Position numbers and translations under genes: made by a program. 10,482 nt of DNA from Alphaproteobacteria bacterium (GTDB lineage Bacteria; Pseudomonadota; Alphaproteobacteria; UBA6615): positions 1-10,482 of the forward strand of contig JAURLR010000345.1 in assembly GCA_030831135.1 (NCBI GenBank). The letters run 5' to 3'. Below, piece after piece: positions 1 to 5,973 of this stretch. Under the pieces are notes generated by a model, which was given only the letters and a program-made list of their open reading frames with translations, was not told the DNA's origin and made no database searches. How positions within the stretch are numbered: position 1 is the first letter of the stretch; each line of letters begins with the position of its first letter.

Positions 1-105
1 CCTCTTTAGCGCGCTTGTTTCACCTCGCCGCAATCCGGCCGGACAAATCACGAGGGGCTTCCGCCACGGGGGCGGCAGCCGGGGAGGACCCTATGCGGGG
101 GCGGA

Positions 106-134
106 TTGCGCCGTCAAGCCCGGTTTCCTATAAG
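106..134 (+). promoter_or_regulatory. Probable sigma-70 promoter of tRNA-Gly
   Basis: A TATAAG hexamer at 129-134 matches the -10 consensus at five of six bases. It lies exactly 17 bases downstream of TTGCGC (106-111), which shares only the TTG of the -35 consensus. Transcription would start near 141, about ten bases before the mature tRNA 5' end, a usual distance for a tRNA leader. The -10 and the spacing are good, the -35 is poor, so the call is moderate. Confidence 0.5.
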
Positions 135-150
135 GAGCCGCACACCCGGC

Positions 151-224
151 GCGGGTGTAGTTCAATGGTAGAACGTCAGCTTCCCAAGCTGAACACGAGG
201 GTTCGATTCCCTTCACCCGCTCCA
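151..224 (+). tRNA. tRNA-Gly, anticodon CCC
   Basis: A complete cloverleaf can be folded by eye. The acceptor stem GCGGGTG (151-157) pairs with CACCCGC (214-220). The D stem is GTTC/GAAC. The anticodon stem TCAGC (176-180) pairs with GCTGA (188-192) around the loop TTCCCAA, giving anticodon CCC at 183-185. The T stem GAGGG/CCCTT encloses TTCGATT. The discriminator base is T221, and the CCA end is encoded at 222-224. The anticodon reads the glycine codon GGG, which fits a GC-rich genome. The gene stands alone, with no second tRNA nearby. Confidence 0.96.
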
Positions 225-319
225 GCCTTTGATTGATCCTTAAAAATTGCAGCGAAATCAAATATTTGCCGGGTCCGTGACGGCGGAAATCGCACGCCGC
301 TTCGCCCCTGACCGGTAGC

Positions 320-347
320 TTGGCGGAACGGCAAGCTGGGCTACACT
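320..347 (+). promoter_or_regulatory. Possible promoter of the cupin gene
   Basis: TTGGCG (320-325) and TACACT (342-347) are separated by 16 bases. Each matches its sigma-70 hexamer at four of six positions. A transcript starting near 354 would give a leader of about 25 bases before the cupin start. If real, it also rules out the longer in-frame start at 320, which would lie inside the promoter. This is a weak match in a GC-rich background and should be treated as a candidate only. Confidence 0.3.
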
Positions 348-379
348 CACCGGTACACGATACAGCCAAGGAGAGCATG

Positions 380-958
380 ATGCGCACGATCGATATTTCT
401 CCCGAGGATATGGAAAAACGCGTTTCGCGCTTCCGTGATCTCAAGCCCCTGCGCGCGGCTGAAACCCTCGACATTCCCCAGGAAGCCAAGGACGTGATCT
501 ATTCGCGCGAACTTCTGTCCGTGATCGGGCTGGACGGTTCGGCCGATACCCCGGTCAACCAGGGCGCGCCGATCCAGGGGGCGGGCGGGATCACCATGAC
601 CCATGCGAAATGCCCGCCGGGTACCGGGCCGTCCCTGCATGCCCATCAGCAGACCTATGAGACCTTCACGGTCCTGCGCGGGCGTTTTGAGGTGACGTGG
701 AATGATGACGGTGCCCACCGGGTCGAGCTGGACGAGTTCGACACGATCTCGGTTCCGCCCGGGGTCTGCCGGGCGTTCCGCAATATCGGCGAGGACGACG
801 GGCTGTTGCAGGTCATCATCAGCGGCGGGGTCCACGACATGAGCGATATCGACTTTCCGAAGGGCACGGCCACGCAGCTTGCCGCGTTCGGGGAGGATGT
901 GGTCAGTCAGTTCGAGGAACGCGGCATGACCTTTACCGCGGGCAAGGATGCCGCCTGA
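380..958 (+). CDS. Cupin-domain protein
   Basis: A 192-residue single-domain cupin, a small beta-barrel fold found in many metal-dependent enzymes and binding proteins; the substrate cannot be told. Cupin motif 1 is clear: H87-x-H89-x4-E94-x6-G101, the usual metal ligands. Motif 2 follows as PPG (126-128) ending at N135, but the position normally held by the fourth ligand His is R131, so the metal site may be altered. About 70 residues precede the barrel and are helical in character. I chose ATG 380 because AAGGAG (368-373) lies six bases upstream. ATG 377 is directly adjacent and also possible, and a longer frame opens at 320 without a ribosome site. The gene stands alone between a tRNA gene and an intrinsic terminator. 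No signal peptide is visible, so it is probably cytoplasmic. Confidence 0.85.
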   Translation: MRTIDISPEDMEKRVSRFRDLKPLRAAETLDIPQEAKDVIYSRELLSVIGLDGSADTPVNQGAPIQGAGGITMTHAKCPPGTGPSLHAHQQTYETFTVLRGRFEVTWNDDGAHRVELDEFDTISVPPGVCRAFRNIGEDDGLLQVIISGGVHDMSDIDFPKGTATQLAAFGEDVVSQFEERGMTFTAGKDAA

Positions 959-988
959 CATCAGGCCGACTAAGGAGCTTTGTGTGTT

Positions 989-1018
989 CGGGCGGCCCTG
1001 TGCCGCCCGTTTGCATTT
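989..1018 (+). terminator. Rho-independent terminator after the cupin gene
   Basis: CGGGCGGC (989-996) and GCCGCCCG (1002-1009) form a perfect 8-bp GC-rich stem with a five-base loop CCTGT. The stem is followed by the T-rich stretch TTTGCATTT. It lies 30 bases after the cupin stop codon and separates that gene from the downstream FNR-type promoter. The T tract is interrupted by GCA, so efficiency is uncertain, but position and stem are convincing. Confidence 0.7.
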
Positions 1019-1039
1019 TCCGGGAGACGCAACCGAAAA

Positions 1040-1081
1040 TTGACCCTGATCAAGGCGGCACCCGCCCATCCGTCCGATACT
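1040..1081 (+). promoter_or_regulatory. FNR-type class II promoter of the usp-permease operon
   Basis: TTGAC-CCTG-ATCAA (1040-1053) matches the FNR/ANR half-site palindrome TTGAT-N4-ATCAA at nine of ten fixed bases. A GATACT hexamer at 1076-1081 (four of six to the -10 consensus) follows after 22 bases. That is exactly the gap of class II FNR promoters, where the box is centred at -41.5, and it predicts a transcript start at about 1088, 22 bases before the usp start. An FNR-type regulator is encoded 2.7 kb downstream. The box and spacing are seen directly; activation at low oxygen is inferred from known FNR promoters. Confidence 0.68.
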
Positions 1082-1109
1082 GAATCCCAACCAACGGATG
1101 GAGATCCAA

Positions 1110-1919
1110 ATGTCTTATCAAACGATTTGCGCCGGGTTCCTTCAGGGTGACCCACGAAACCAGTCCGTCATGGACGCCGCGATGAAGGTCGCAAAAGAGC
1201 GGGAGGCCCATCTGACGGGCATCCACCTGGTGCCGCCGCTCAATTTGCCAATCTATGCCGCCGTGCCGTTTCCCGACGACATGATGTCGTCCTATTACAC
1301 CGAAGCGGATGCCGATGGTGAAAAACTGCGCGCAACCTTTGAAGCGGCATGCAAGAAGGCCGGTGTGGACTCCCGTGAATGGCAGGGGGGTGCGCGATCG
1401 GTTCTTTCCGTGCTCGAGGAGATCGCGCCGGTCACCGATCTCTTTGTTCTGGCGCAGCATGCTTCGGGCGAACACGACTGGTTGGTGGGCGAGGCGAGCC
1501 TGTTGCTCGGTGTGCCGGTGCTGGCCATTCCCGAAGCGGGCAAATTTGAAACCTTCGGCAAGAAGGTGCTTGTTGCCTGGGCGCCGCGCCGCGAATGCGC
1601 CCGGGCCGTGCGCGATGCCATGCCGATCCTGCGCGATGCCGATCAGGTCGTGGTCCTGCGTAGAGATGTGCACGATGATGCCCGTGATGTCGGCGTGGGC
1701 GCTTATCTCTCGCGTCATGGCGTCAATGCCGAACTCACCCATGTCACGACCGATGAGGTGTCGATCGGTGATGCGATCCTCAACGCGGTGACCGATCATG
1801 ATTGCGATATGATCGTGATGGGAGCCTATGGCCATTCCCGCATCCGCGAGATGGCATTCGGCGGGGCGACACGCCATGTGTTACAGCACATGACGGTGCC
1901 AACCATTCTGTCCCATTAG
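1110..1919 (+). CDS. Tandem universal stress protein (UspA family)
   Basis: This 269-residue protein consists of two Usp domains, about residues 1-138 and 139-269. The second opens with GKKVLVAWAPRRE and ends with the nucleotide-binding signature G238-x2-G241-x9-G251-G252, close to the consensus G-x2-G-x9-G-(S/T) but with Gly in the final place. Usp proteins are cytoplasmic and help cells survive starvation, oxygen limitation and other stress, in some cases by binding ATP; the exact role varies. The start at 1110 is preferred because GGAG (1100-1103) lies six bases upstream. An in-frame ATG at 1098 is the alternative. The gene sits directly behind an FNR-type promoter and is followed after 24 bases by a permease gene, so the two are probably one oxygen-regulated operon. 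Confidence 0.88.
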   Translation: MSYQTICAGFLQGDPRNQSVMDAAMKVAKEREAHLTGIHLVPPLNLPIYAAVPFPDDMMSSYYTEADADGEKLRATFEAACKKAGVDSREWQGGARSVLSVLEEIAPVTDLFVLAQHASGEHDWLVGEASLLLGVPVLAIPEAGKFETFGKKVLVAWAPRRECARAVRDAMPILRDADQVVVLRRDVHDDARDVGVGAYLSRHGVNAELTHVTTDEVSIGDAILNAVTDHDCDMIVMGAYGHSRIREMAFGGATRHVLQHMTVPTILSH

Positions 1920-1943
1920 GCCGCCGGATTCGGAGCACAGATC

Positions 1944-3194
1944 ATGACAAACATGCCTGACGGCCAACCGCCTGTCAGGCTGCGCCGCACCCTGACCCTG
2001 CCGTTGCTCACGCTCTATGGGGTGGGGGTCACGGTGGGGGCGGGAATTTATGTCCTGACCGGTAAGGTGATCGGGATTGCCGGCATCTTTGCGCCGCTAA
2101 GCTTTCTGCTGTCGGCGCTTCTCGCGGGGTTGAGTGCGCTGAGCTTTGCTGAGCTGGCCGTGCGGCTGCCCCGCGCGGCGGGGGAAGCCATTTATGTGCG
2201 CGAGGGACTGCGCTCGTCCAAACTGGCGCTGATCGTGGGGCTGGTGGTCGTGGCGGCCGGTACGATTTCCTCTTCGGCAATCGTGCAGGGGTTTGCCGGT
2301 TACGTCCGGGTGCTGGTCGATCTGCCGGCTGCGTTCCTGATCATGCTTGTGGTGGTCGCGCTCTGCCTGCTTGCGATCTGGGGTATCCGGCAGGCCGTGA
2401 TCGTGGCCGCGCTGTTTACCGTGATCGAGGTTGGCGGTTTGCTGCTGATCATCTGGGTGGCCCGTGGATCGCTGGTGGATATGGGCGACTGGGCGTGGAA
2501 TCTGGGTGCGGGATTCAGCCTGGCGCAATTGCCGCTGATTGTATCAGCGGCTGTGCTGGCGTTCTTCGCCTTCATCGGCTTTGAGGACATGGTGAACGTG
2601 GTCGAGGAGGTGCGCGACCCGGACCGCACCATGCCCCGCGCGATCATCCTGACCATTATTTTTACTACTCTTTTGTATGTCGCCATCTCGCTTGTCGCGC
2701 TGCTGAGTGTCCCGGCAGGTGCGCTGGGGCAGAGTGAAGCACCACTTGCTGATCTCTATGCGGCCGCTTCGGGGCGTTCGTCTCTGCCGATTGTTCTCGT
2801 GGGAACGCTTGCCATCATCAATGGCGCACTGATCCAGATCATCATGGGCGCGCGCGTGCTCTACGGACTGGCCGATCAGGGGAACCTGCCGCGCCTGATC
2901 GGTTATGTGCATCCACGGTTCCAGACACCCGTCGTGGTAACCCTTCTGGTGGGGGGATTGGTCATCATCGGGTCGCTTCTGCTACCGCTTGAAACCCTCG
3001 CACGGCTCGCCTCGATCGCGATCCTGAGCGTATTTGCTCTGGTCAATCTGTCGCTGATTTTCATCAAGTATCGGGAGAAGACTGAAACGCGCCCGCATTT
3101 CCGGGTGCCGGCCTGGGTTCCTGTGCTCGGCGGGTTGAGCAGCACCGGCCTGATCGTGTTTCAGTGCCTGGAGTTCTCCGGCCTCGTGAACTAG
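1944..3194 (+). CDS. APC-family amino acid/polyamine permease
   Basis: An inner-membrane secondary transporter of the APC superfamily (LeuT fold), 416 residues. Family marks include the unwound first helix with GAGIYVLTG (about residues 32-40), the helix 2 to loop signature SFAELAVRLPRAAGE, and the helix 6 to loop signature FFAFIGFEDMVNVVEEVRDP followed by TMPRA. These most resemble the cationic amino acid transporter-like branch, but the substrate is not certain. I count about eleven hydrophobic segments; the usual twelve would need one more near the C terminus, which ends soon after the last visible helix. GGAG (1932-1935) precedes ATG 1944 by eight bases. The 24-base gap behind usp implies co-transcription from the FNR-type promoter. 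Usp domains are known to be linked to APC permeases in other genomes, so the Usp protein may modulate this transporter; that is inference. Confidence 0.87.
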   Translation: MTNMPDGQPPVRLRRTLTLPLLTLYGVGVTVGAGIYVLTGKVIGIAGIFAPLSFLLSALLAGLSALSFAELAVRLPRAAGEAIYVREGLRSSKLALIVGLVVVAAGTISSSAIVQGFAGYVRVLVDLPAAFLIMLVVVALCLLAIWGIRQAVIVAALFTVIEVGGLLLIIWVARGSLVDMGDWAWNLGAGFSLAQLPLIVSAAVLAFFAFIGFEDMVNVVEEVRDPDRTMPRAIILTIIFTTLLYVAISLVALLSVPAGALGQSEAPLADLYAAASGRSSLPIVLVGTLAIINGALIQIIMGARVLYGLADQGNLPRLIGYVHPRFQTPVVVTLLVGGLVIIGSLLLPLETLARLASIAILSVFALVNLSLIFIKYREKTETRPHFRVPAWVPVLGGLSSTGLIVFQCLEFSGLVN

Positions 3195-3204
3195 GCCGTT
3201 CGGC

Positions 3205-3714
3205 TCAGGAGAGGTGGAGCGTCACCACGGTGCCATCATCGGCAGGCGTGCGAATATCCGGCGACAGGCGAATACATTCGATGGGAAGCCGATAGATGCT
3301 GCCCTCGGGGTCAGACCACATCGTGTCCAGCCAGGCGCTTGAGCGCGGGAGCTCGGCATGGACCCGCGAGCAGTGGTCGCGCAGAGCGATTTCGATCAAT
3401 CCTCCAAGGAGGTCCTGAGAGACCCGTTCCTTACGTGCACGATCCATGATCACGATGTCCCGGGCCGCCAGCAGTCGGGCGCCATCAACATCCGGTTTCC
3501 AGCGGAACGTGGCGAGCCCTCGGATCAGATCTTTGCGCAGTACAAGCATCACGCCGGGAGCGCGCATTTCTGTTGGCAGTTCGGCGGCCAGTGGCGTCGC
3601 GAAACGCCGCCAGGCGTCAAGAGTCAGCGTGTGATCGGCTTCCCGTGCAAGGGTGTAGGCCTGATCCACGAATGCGTGTGTAAGGGCCTGCGTTCTGGAA
3701 TGAGGATCAGTCAA
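3205..3714 (-). CDS. Hypothetical protein, faintly GNAT-like
   Basis: I do not recognise this 169-residue protein with confidence. Its middle resembles the GNAT acetyltransferase fold: a strand GLATFRW, a strand AARDIVIMD, then a helix DLLGGLIEIALRDHC and a strand SRVHAEL. However, the acetyl-CoA loop (Q/R-x-x-G-x-G/A) is not seen where expected, near ARKERVSQ. There is no signal peptide or membrane segment. The start is TTG at 3714, since an in-frame stop lies just upstream and no ATG is available. A weak AAAGAG ends about nine bases before it, so a GTG 15 codons further in is possible. The gene is convergent with the permease gene (10 bases between them) and divergent from the FNR gene, sharing an upstream region that holds an FNR box. 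Overlapping plus-strand frames look like shadows. Confidence 0.6.
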   Translation of the reverse strand: MTDPHSRTQALTHAFVDQAYTLAREADHTLTLDAWRRFATPLAAELPTEMRAPGVMLVLRKDLIRGLATFRWKPDVDGARLLAARDIVIMDRARKERVSQDLLGGLIEIALRDHCSRVHAELPRSSAWLDTMWSDPEGSIYRLPIECIRLSPDIRTPADDGTVVTLHLS

Positions 3715-3776
3715 CGCGTGATGCTCTTTCTATTTATGTGGTGCGGGTTATCATGAAGCATCAGGCGCGTGGTTCA

Positions 3777-3809
3777 TTGATTTGGCTCAATAGGTGCCTT
3801 GTGTATATT
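3777..3809 (+). promoter_or_regulatory. FNR box overlapping the promoter of the fnr-type gene
   Basis: TTGAT-TTGG-CTCAA (3777-3790) matches the FNR palindrome at nine of ten fixed bases. A good -10, TATATT (3804-3809, five of six), pairs with TTGGCT (3782-3787, four of six) as -35 with a 16-base spacer. The FNR box covers that -35 element, which suggests that the regulator represses its own promoter. An activating arrangement would need a different -10; GCTAAT at 3817-3822 would place the box near -45. The same palindrome also faces the divergent gene ending at 3205, where GATAAC (3752-3747, minus strand) is a weak -10 candidate. Confidence 0.58.
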
Positions 3810-3835
3810 GAATCTCGCTAATGTAATGCCAGGCT

Positions 3836-4591
3836 ATGAACCGTAGCGGCAATTTCGGGGCGAATGACATGACCGACCGTCAGAGACAGACCAGCGCAGG
3901 GCATGCACATCACCGCTGCGATCAGTGTGATGTACGCCACAAAGCCATGTGTGCTGCCATGGATTTCAAGGATATTGATCGTCTGGCCGCGATTGTTTCG
4001 CATCGGGATATCGATCCCGGGCAGGTCATATTCGAGGAAGGTGAAACCGCAGAATACGCCTACAACATATCCCGGGGCGAAGTCCGGTTGTATAAATTGC
4101 TGCCCGATGGGCGTCGCCAGATTACGGGCTTTCTGGGCGAAGGCGACTTTCTTGGGCTGGTGTCCGACAGCACTTACGCCTACGGCGCAGAGGCCATGAC
4201 ACCGGTCGAGTTGTGCAGCATGCGGTTGACCAACCTCGAACGTCTGCTAGCAGATATCCCGCCGGTTCGTGAAAAGCTGCTGGACATGAGCCGCGATGAA
4301 CTGGCTGCCGCGCAGGAACAGATGCTGTTGCTGGGCCGAAAGACCGCGCGCGAACAGCTGCTCTCGTTCCTGTTGCATCGTCTCGATCAGGCTGAATCAG
4401 ATGCGCCGGAATCGAAACTGCATCTGCCGATGTCCCGGACCGATATTGCCGATTATCTGGGCCTGACCATCGAAACGGTAAGCCGCACATTCACGGCGTT
4501 GCGCGATGAAGGCCTGATCGAGCTGCCCGATACCCATACGGTTGTCTTGCCCGAGCTTGAAGCCGTGCGCGAGGCAGCGGGCGCCTTCTAG
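3836..4591 (+). CDS. Crp/Fnr-family oxygen regulator (FNR/FnrN/FnrL type)
   Basis: A cytoplasmic transcription factor, 251 residues from ATG 3836. The N terminus carries C28-x2-C31-x7-C39, and a fourth cysteine, C127 in VELCSM, falls where E. coli FNR has Cys122. The full ligand set for an oxygen-labile [4Fe-4S] cluster is therefore present. A cyclic-nucleotide-binding-like barrel spans about residues 45-140, followed by a long dimer helix and a Crp-type helix-turn-helix (about 200-219). The recognition helix has E213-x2-S216-R217, the residues with which FNR reads TTGAT half-sites. This matches the boxes found upstream of this gene and two neighbours. The start is uncertain: 3836 has almost no ribosome site, and ATG 3869 behind GGGG would give a 240-residue protein with the cysteines at 17, 20 and 28. 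Loss of the cluster by oxygen would switch DNA binding off, as known for the family. Confidence 0.92.
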   Translation: MNRSGNFGANDMTDRQRQTSAGHAHHRCDQCDVRHKAMCAAMDFKDIDRLAAIVSHRDIDPGQVIFEEGETAEYAYNISRGEVRLYKLLPDGRRQITGFLGEGDFLGLVSDSTYAYGAEAMTPVELCSMRLTNLERLLADIPPVREKLLDMSRDELAAAQEQMLLLGRKTAREQLLSFLLHRLDQAESDAPESKLHLPMSRTDIADYLGLTIETVSRTFTALRDEGLIELPDTHTVVLPELEAVREAAGAF

Positions 4592-4621
4592 GACGCATCG
4601 CGGCTTCAATTCCCGGTGGTT

Positions 4622-4645
4622 TTGACGTGGGTCAAGATATGACCC
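4622..4645 (+). promoter_or_regulatory. FNR box with nested second palindrome
   Basis: TTGAC-GTGG-GTCAA (4622-4635) is a perfect inverted repeat that agrees with the FNR/ANR consensus at eight of ten fixed bases. It overlaps a second perfect palindrome, GGGTCA-AGATA-TGACCC (4629-4645). The centre at 4628.5 lies about 77 bases before the start of the small His-rich gene. A class II arrangement would put transcription start near 4670; only weak -10 candidates (such as GCTAAG at 4656-4661) are seen there. Its role as an FNR site is well supported by the box itself; the function of the second palindrome is unknown. Confidence 0.55.
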
Positions 4646-4705
4646 GGATGCTTGGGCTAAGTCTTGTTCATCAGCTTCTTTGACTTGATGAGCAGGAGAT
4701 TGGTC

Positions 4706-5065
4706 ATGCCGCTTCGCAAAATTCGTCTCGAACTTGCCCGTGACAAGGACTTCCCCGACGGCAGCGTCGAGCGGGGATACGAGTTGACTGCGCCTCTGAC
4801 CGAAGATGGTCATTTCGACAGCGCGGAATGGAAAAACCAGAAGGAAAAATGCACCGTCCGGCGGTTCTGGCACAATGAACCCGACGAGCATGGCCATCTG
4901 GCGCATCGGGGCAGCGGCTGGGCATTCCACTATGACGACGAACCCGCCGATGAGGATGAGCCGCTTTACAAGCTGGACCGTCATACCCTTGTGCAGGGCG
5001 AGTATATCTCCGTGATGGAGCATGACGGCGTGTTGCGGACCTTTCGTGTCGTCCGCGTCCGCTGA
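4706..5065 (+). CDS. Small His-rich conserved-looking hypothetical protein
   Basis: A soluble protein of 119 residues of unknown function. It has no signal peptide or membrane helix. The N terminus is basic (PLRKIRLELARDKDFP). The middle and C-terminal half contain eight histidines (36, 56, 62, 64, 67, 75, 93, 106), many Asp and Glu residues (an acidic run near 77-86) and one cysteine (C49). Short strands such as GWAFHYDD and RTFRVVRVR suggest a small beta-rich fold. ATG 4706 is chosen because AGGAGA (4694-4699) sits six bases upstream; in-frame starts at 4664 (TTG) and 4688 lack such a site. The gene follows the FNR-type regulator gene after 114 bases and has its own FNR box. A role in low-oxygen physiology is therefore likely, perhaps metal binding, but that is inference. 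Confidence 0.82.
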   Translation: MPLRKIRLELARDKDFPDGSVERGYELTAPLTEDGHFDSAEWKNQKEKCTVRRFWHNEPDEHGHLAHRGSGWAFHYDDEPADEDEPLYKLDRHTLVQGEYISVMEHDGVLRTFRVVRVR

Positions 5066-5077
5066 CCCTGCGCGGGT

Positions 5078-5941
5078 CTAGTCGGTCTCTTTCTTGCGCC
5101 GGTTCTCCCGGAAGATCGAATAGTAGTTCCCGGCAAATATCAGCCCGGCACCCGCGAGAACCAGTAGTTCGGCGGATTCGCTGTAGAGTGCGAAGCCGAC
5201 CAGCACGATCAGCGGCAGGCGCATGAAATCCATGGGCACGACGATCGTCTGGTCTGCCAGCGACAAGGCCCTTGCGGTGCAGTAATGGGCCGACAGGCCG
5301 ACAAAGCCGATGACCATCAGCCAGAACAGCTGCAGCAGGGTCGGGGTCGTCCATTCGAAGGCAACCAGAATCAATCCCAGCGGCAGCTGGATCACCGACA
5401 TGTACAGCAGGATCGTCAGCGGTGAATCCGTGCGGGTCAGAAACTTTGTCAGGGTCAGCGTGATCGCAAAGCCGACCGCTGCTCCCAGCACGGCAAAAGC
5501 GCCGGGTTCGATCACCGTCAGGCCCGGTCGCAGGATGACCAGAATACCGGTGAAACCGAACAGAAGCGCGATGATGCGCCCGCGGTTGAGGCGTTCCCCC
5601 AAAAACAGGACGGCCAGAATCGTCGCCCAGATCGGCGTCGTGAACTCGATGGCGAAGACTTCGGCCAGCGGCAACAGGCCGATCCCGGTAATCCAGCCAA
5701 GCTGTGCGACGAAGTGGACCAGATTGCGTCCGAACTGGGTCCCGATCCGCGTGGTGCGCCAGACATGCCGTCCGGCCATCACGGCGATCGGCAACAGAAT
5801 CACAAGTGCGCCCAGGCTGCGGAACAGCATGATCTGGAAGCTGTGAATCTCGCCGGAGATCTCCCGGACAGCGACGGCCATCAGGGTGAATGACAGCAAC
5901 GTGCCGGTCATCCAGAACACGGCCTGAATGACCGGGGTCAC
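5078..5941 (-). CDS. EamA/DMT-family membrane transporter
   Basis: An inner-membrane protein of 287 residues with about ten hydrophobic helices arranged as two EamA repeats of five (roughly residues 5-137 and 148-278), the standard drug/metabolite transporter layout and length. The C terminus is a short charged cytoplasmic tail (RENRRKKETD). Family marks include MLFRSLGALVILLP in helix 2 and AIEFTTPIWATILAVLFLGE at the end of the first repeat; the latter ends in the typical LGE. Substrates in this family range from amino acids and their derivatives to S-adenosylmethionine and cannot be assigned here. The start is GTG 5941, with a poor ribosome site (GGGA about ten bases upstream). It lies 32 bases behind the Ldh_2-type dehydrogenase gene on the same strand, so the two are probably co-transcribed, and it converges with the small His-rich gene, only 12 bases apart. 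Confidence 0.86.
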   Translation of the reverse strand: MTPVIQAVFWMTGTLLSFTLMAVAVREISGEIHSFQIMLFRSLGALVILLPIAVMAGRHVWRTTRIGTQFGRNLVHFVAQLGWITGIGLLPLAEVFAIEFTTPIWATILAVLFLGERLNRGRIIALLFGFTGILVILRPGLTVIEPGAFAVLGAAVGFAITLTLTKFLTRTDSPLTILLYMSVIQLPLGLILVAFEWTTPTLLQLFWLMVIGFVGLSAHYCTARALSLADQTIVVPMDFMRLPLIVLVGFALYSESAELLVLAGAGLIFAGNYYSIFRENRRKKETD

Positions 5942-5973
5942 CGGGGCTTTCCCGCCGCGTGGTGCAGGCGGGG

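Noticed and set aside
1..150. Left edge as the tail of an upstream gene
   Set aside because: Stops occur early in the frames, the one open plus frame (to 131) has no family resemblance, and the stretch reads as the tRNA upstream region.
15..236. 73-residue plus-strand frame ending across the tRNA
   Set aside because: Its C-terminal part (SSMVERQLPKLNTRVRFP) is direct translation of the tRNA-Gly gene, another well-known false peptide.
246..260. TTGCA-GCGAA-ATCAA upstream of the cupin gene
   Set aside because: The spacer is five instead of four bases and the first half-site is poor, so it does not qualify as an FNR box.
91..489. 132-residue minus-strand reading frame across the tRNA
   Set aside because: It is the antisense of the tRNA-Gly gene (its RVKGIEPSCSAWEADVLPLNY stretch is a familiar false peptide) and then of the cupin gene start; no ribosome site.
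982..1083. Short frame from GTG 982 behind AAGGAG, 33 codons
   Set aside because: It runs through the terminator hairpin and the FNR box, resembles nothing, and is better explained as intergenic sequence.
3054..3067. CTGATtttcATCAA, nine of ten to the FNR consensus
   Set aside because: It lies inside the permease coding sequence far from any gene start on the plus strand and is most likely a chance match; kept as calibration of the background rate.
3358..3756. 132-residue plus-strand frame opposite the GNAT-like gene
   Set aside because: It has low-complexity shadow composition, no ribosome site and overlaps the FNR control region; the minus-strand frame has clearer strand-helix patterning.
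5064..5078. GACCC-TGCGC-GGGTC hairpin between convergent genes
   Set aside because: The stem is only five base pairs, with no T tract on either strand; too weak to call a bidirectional terminator.
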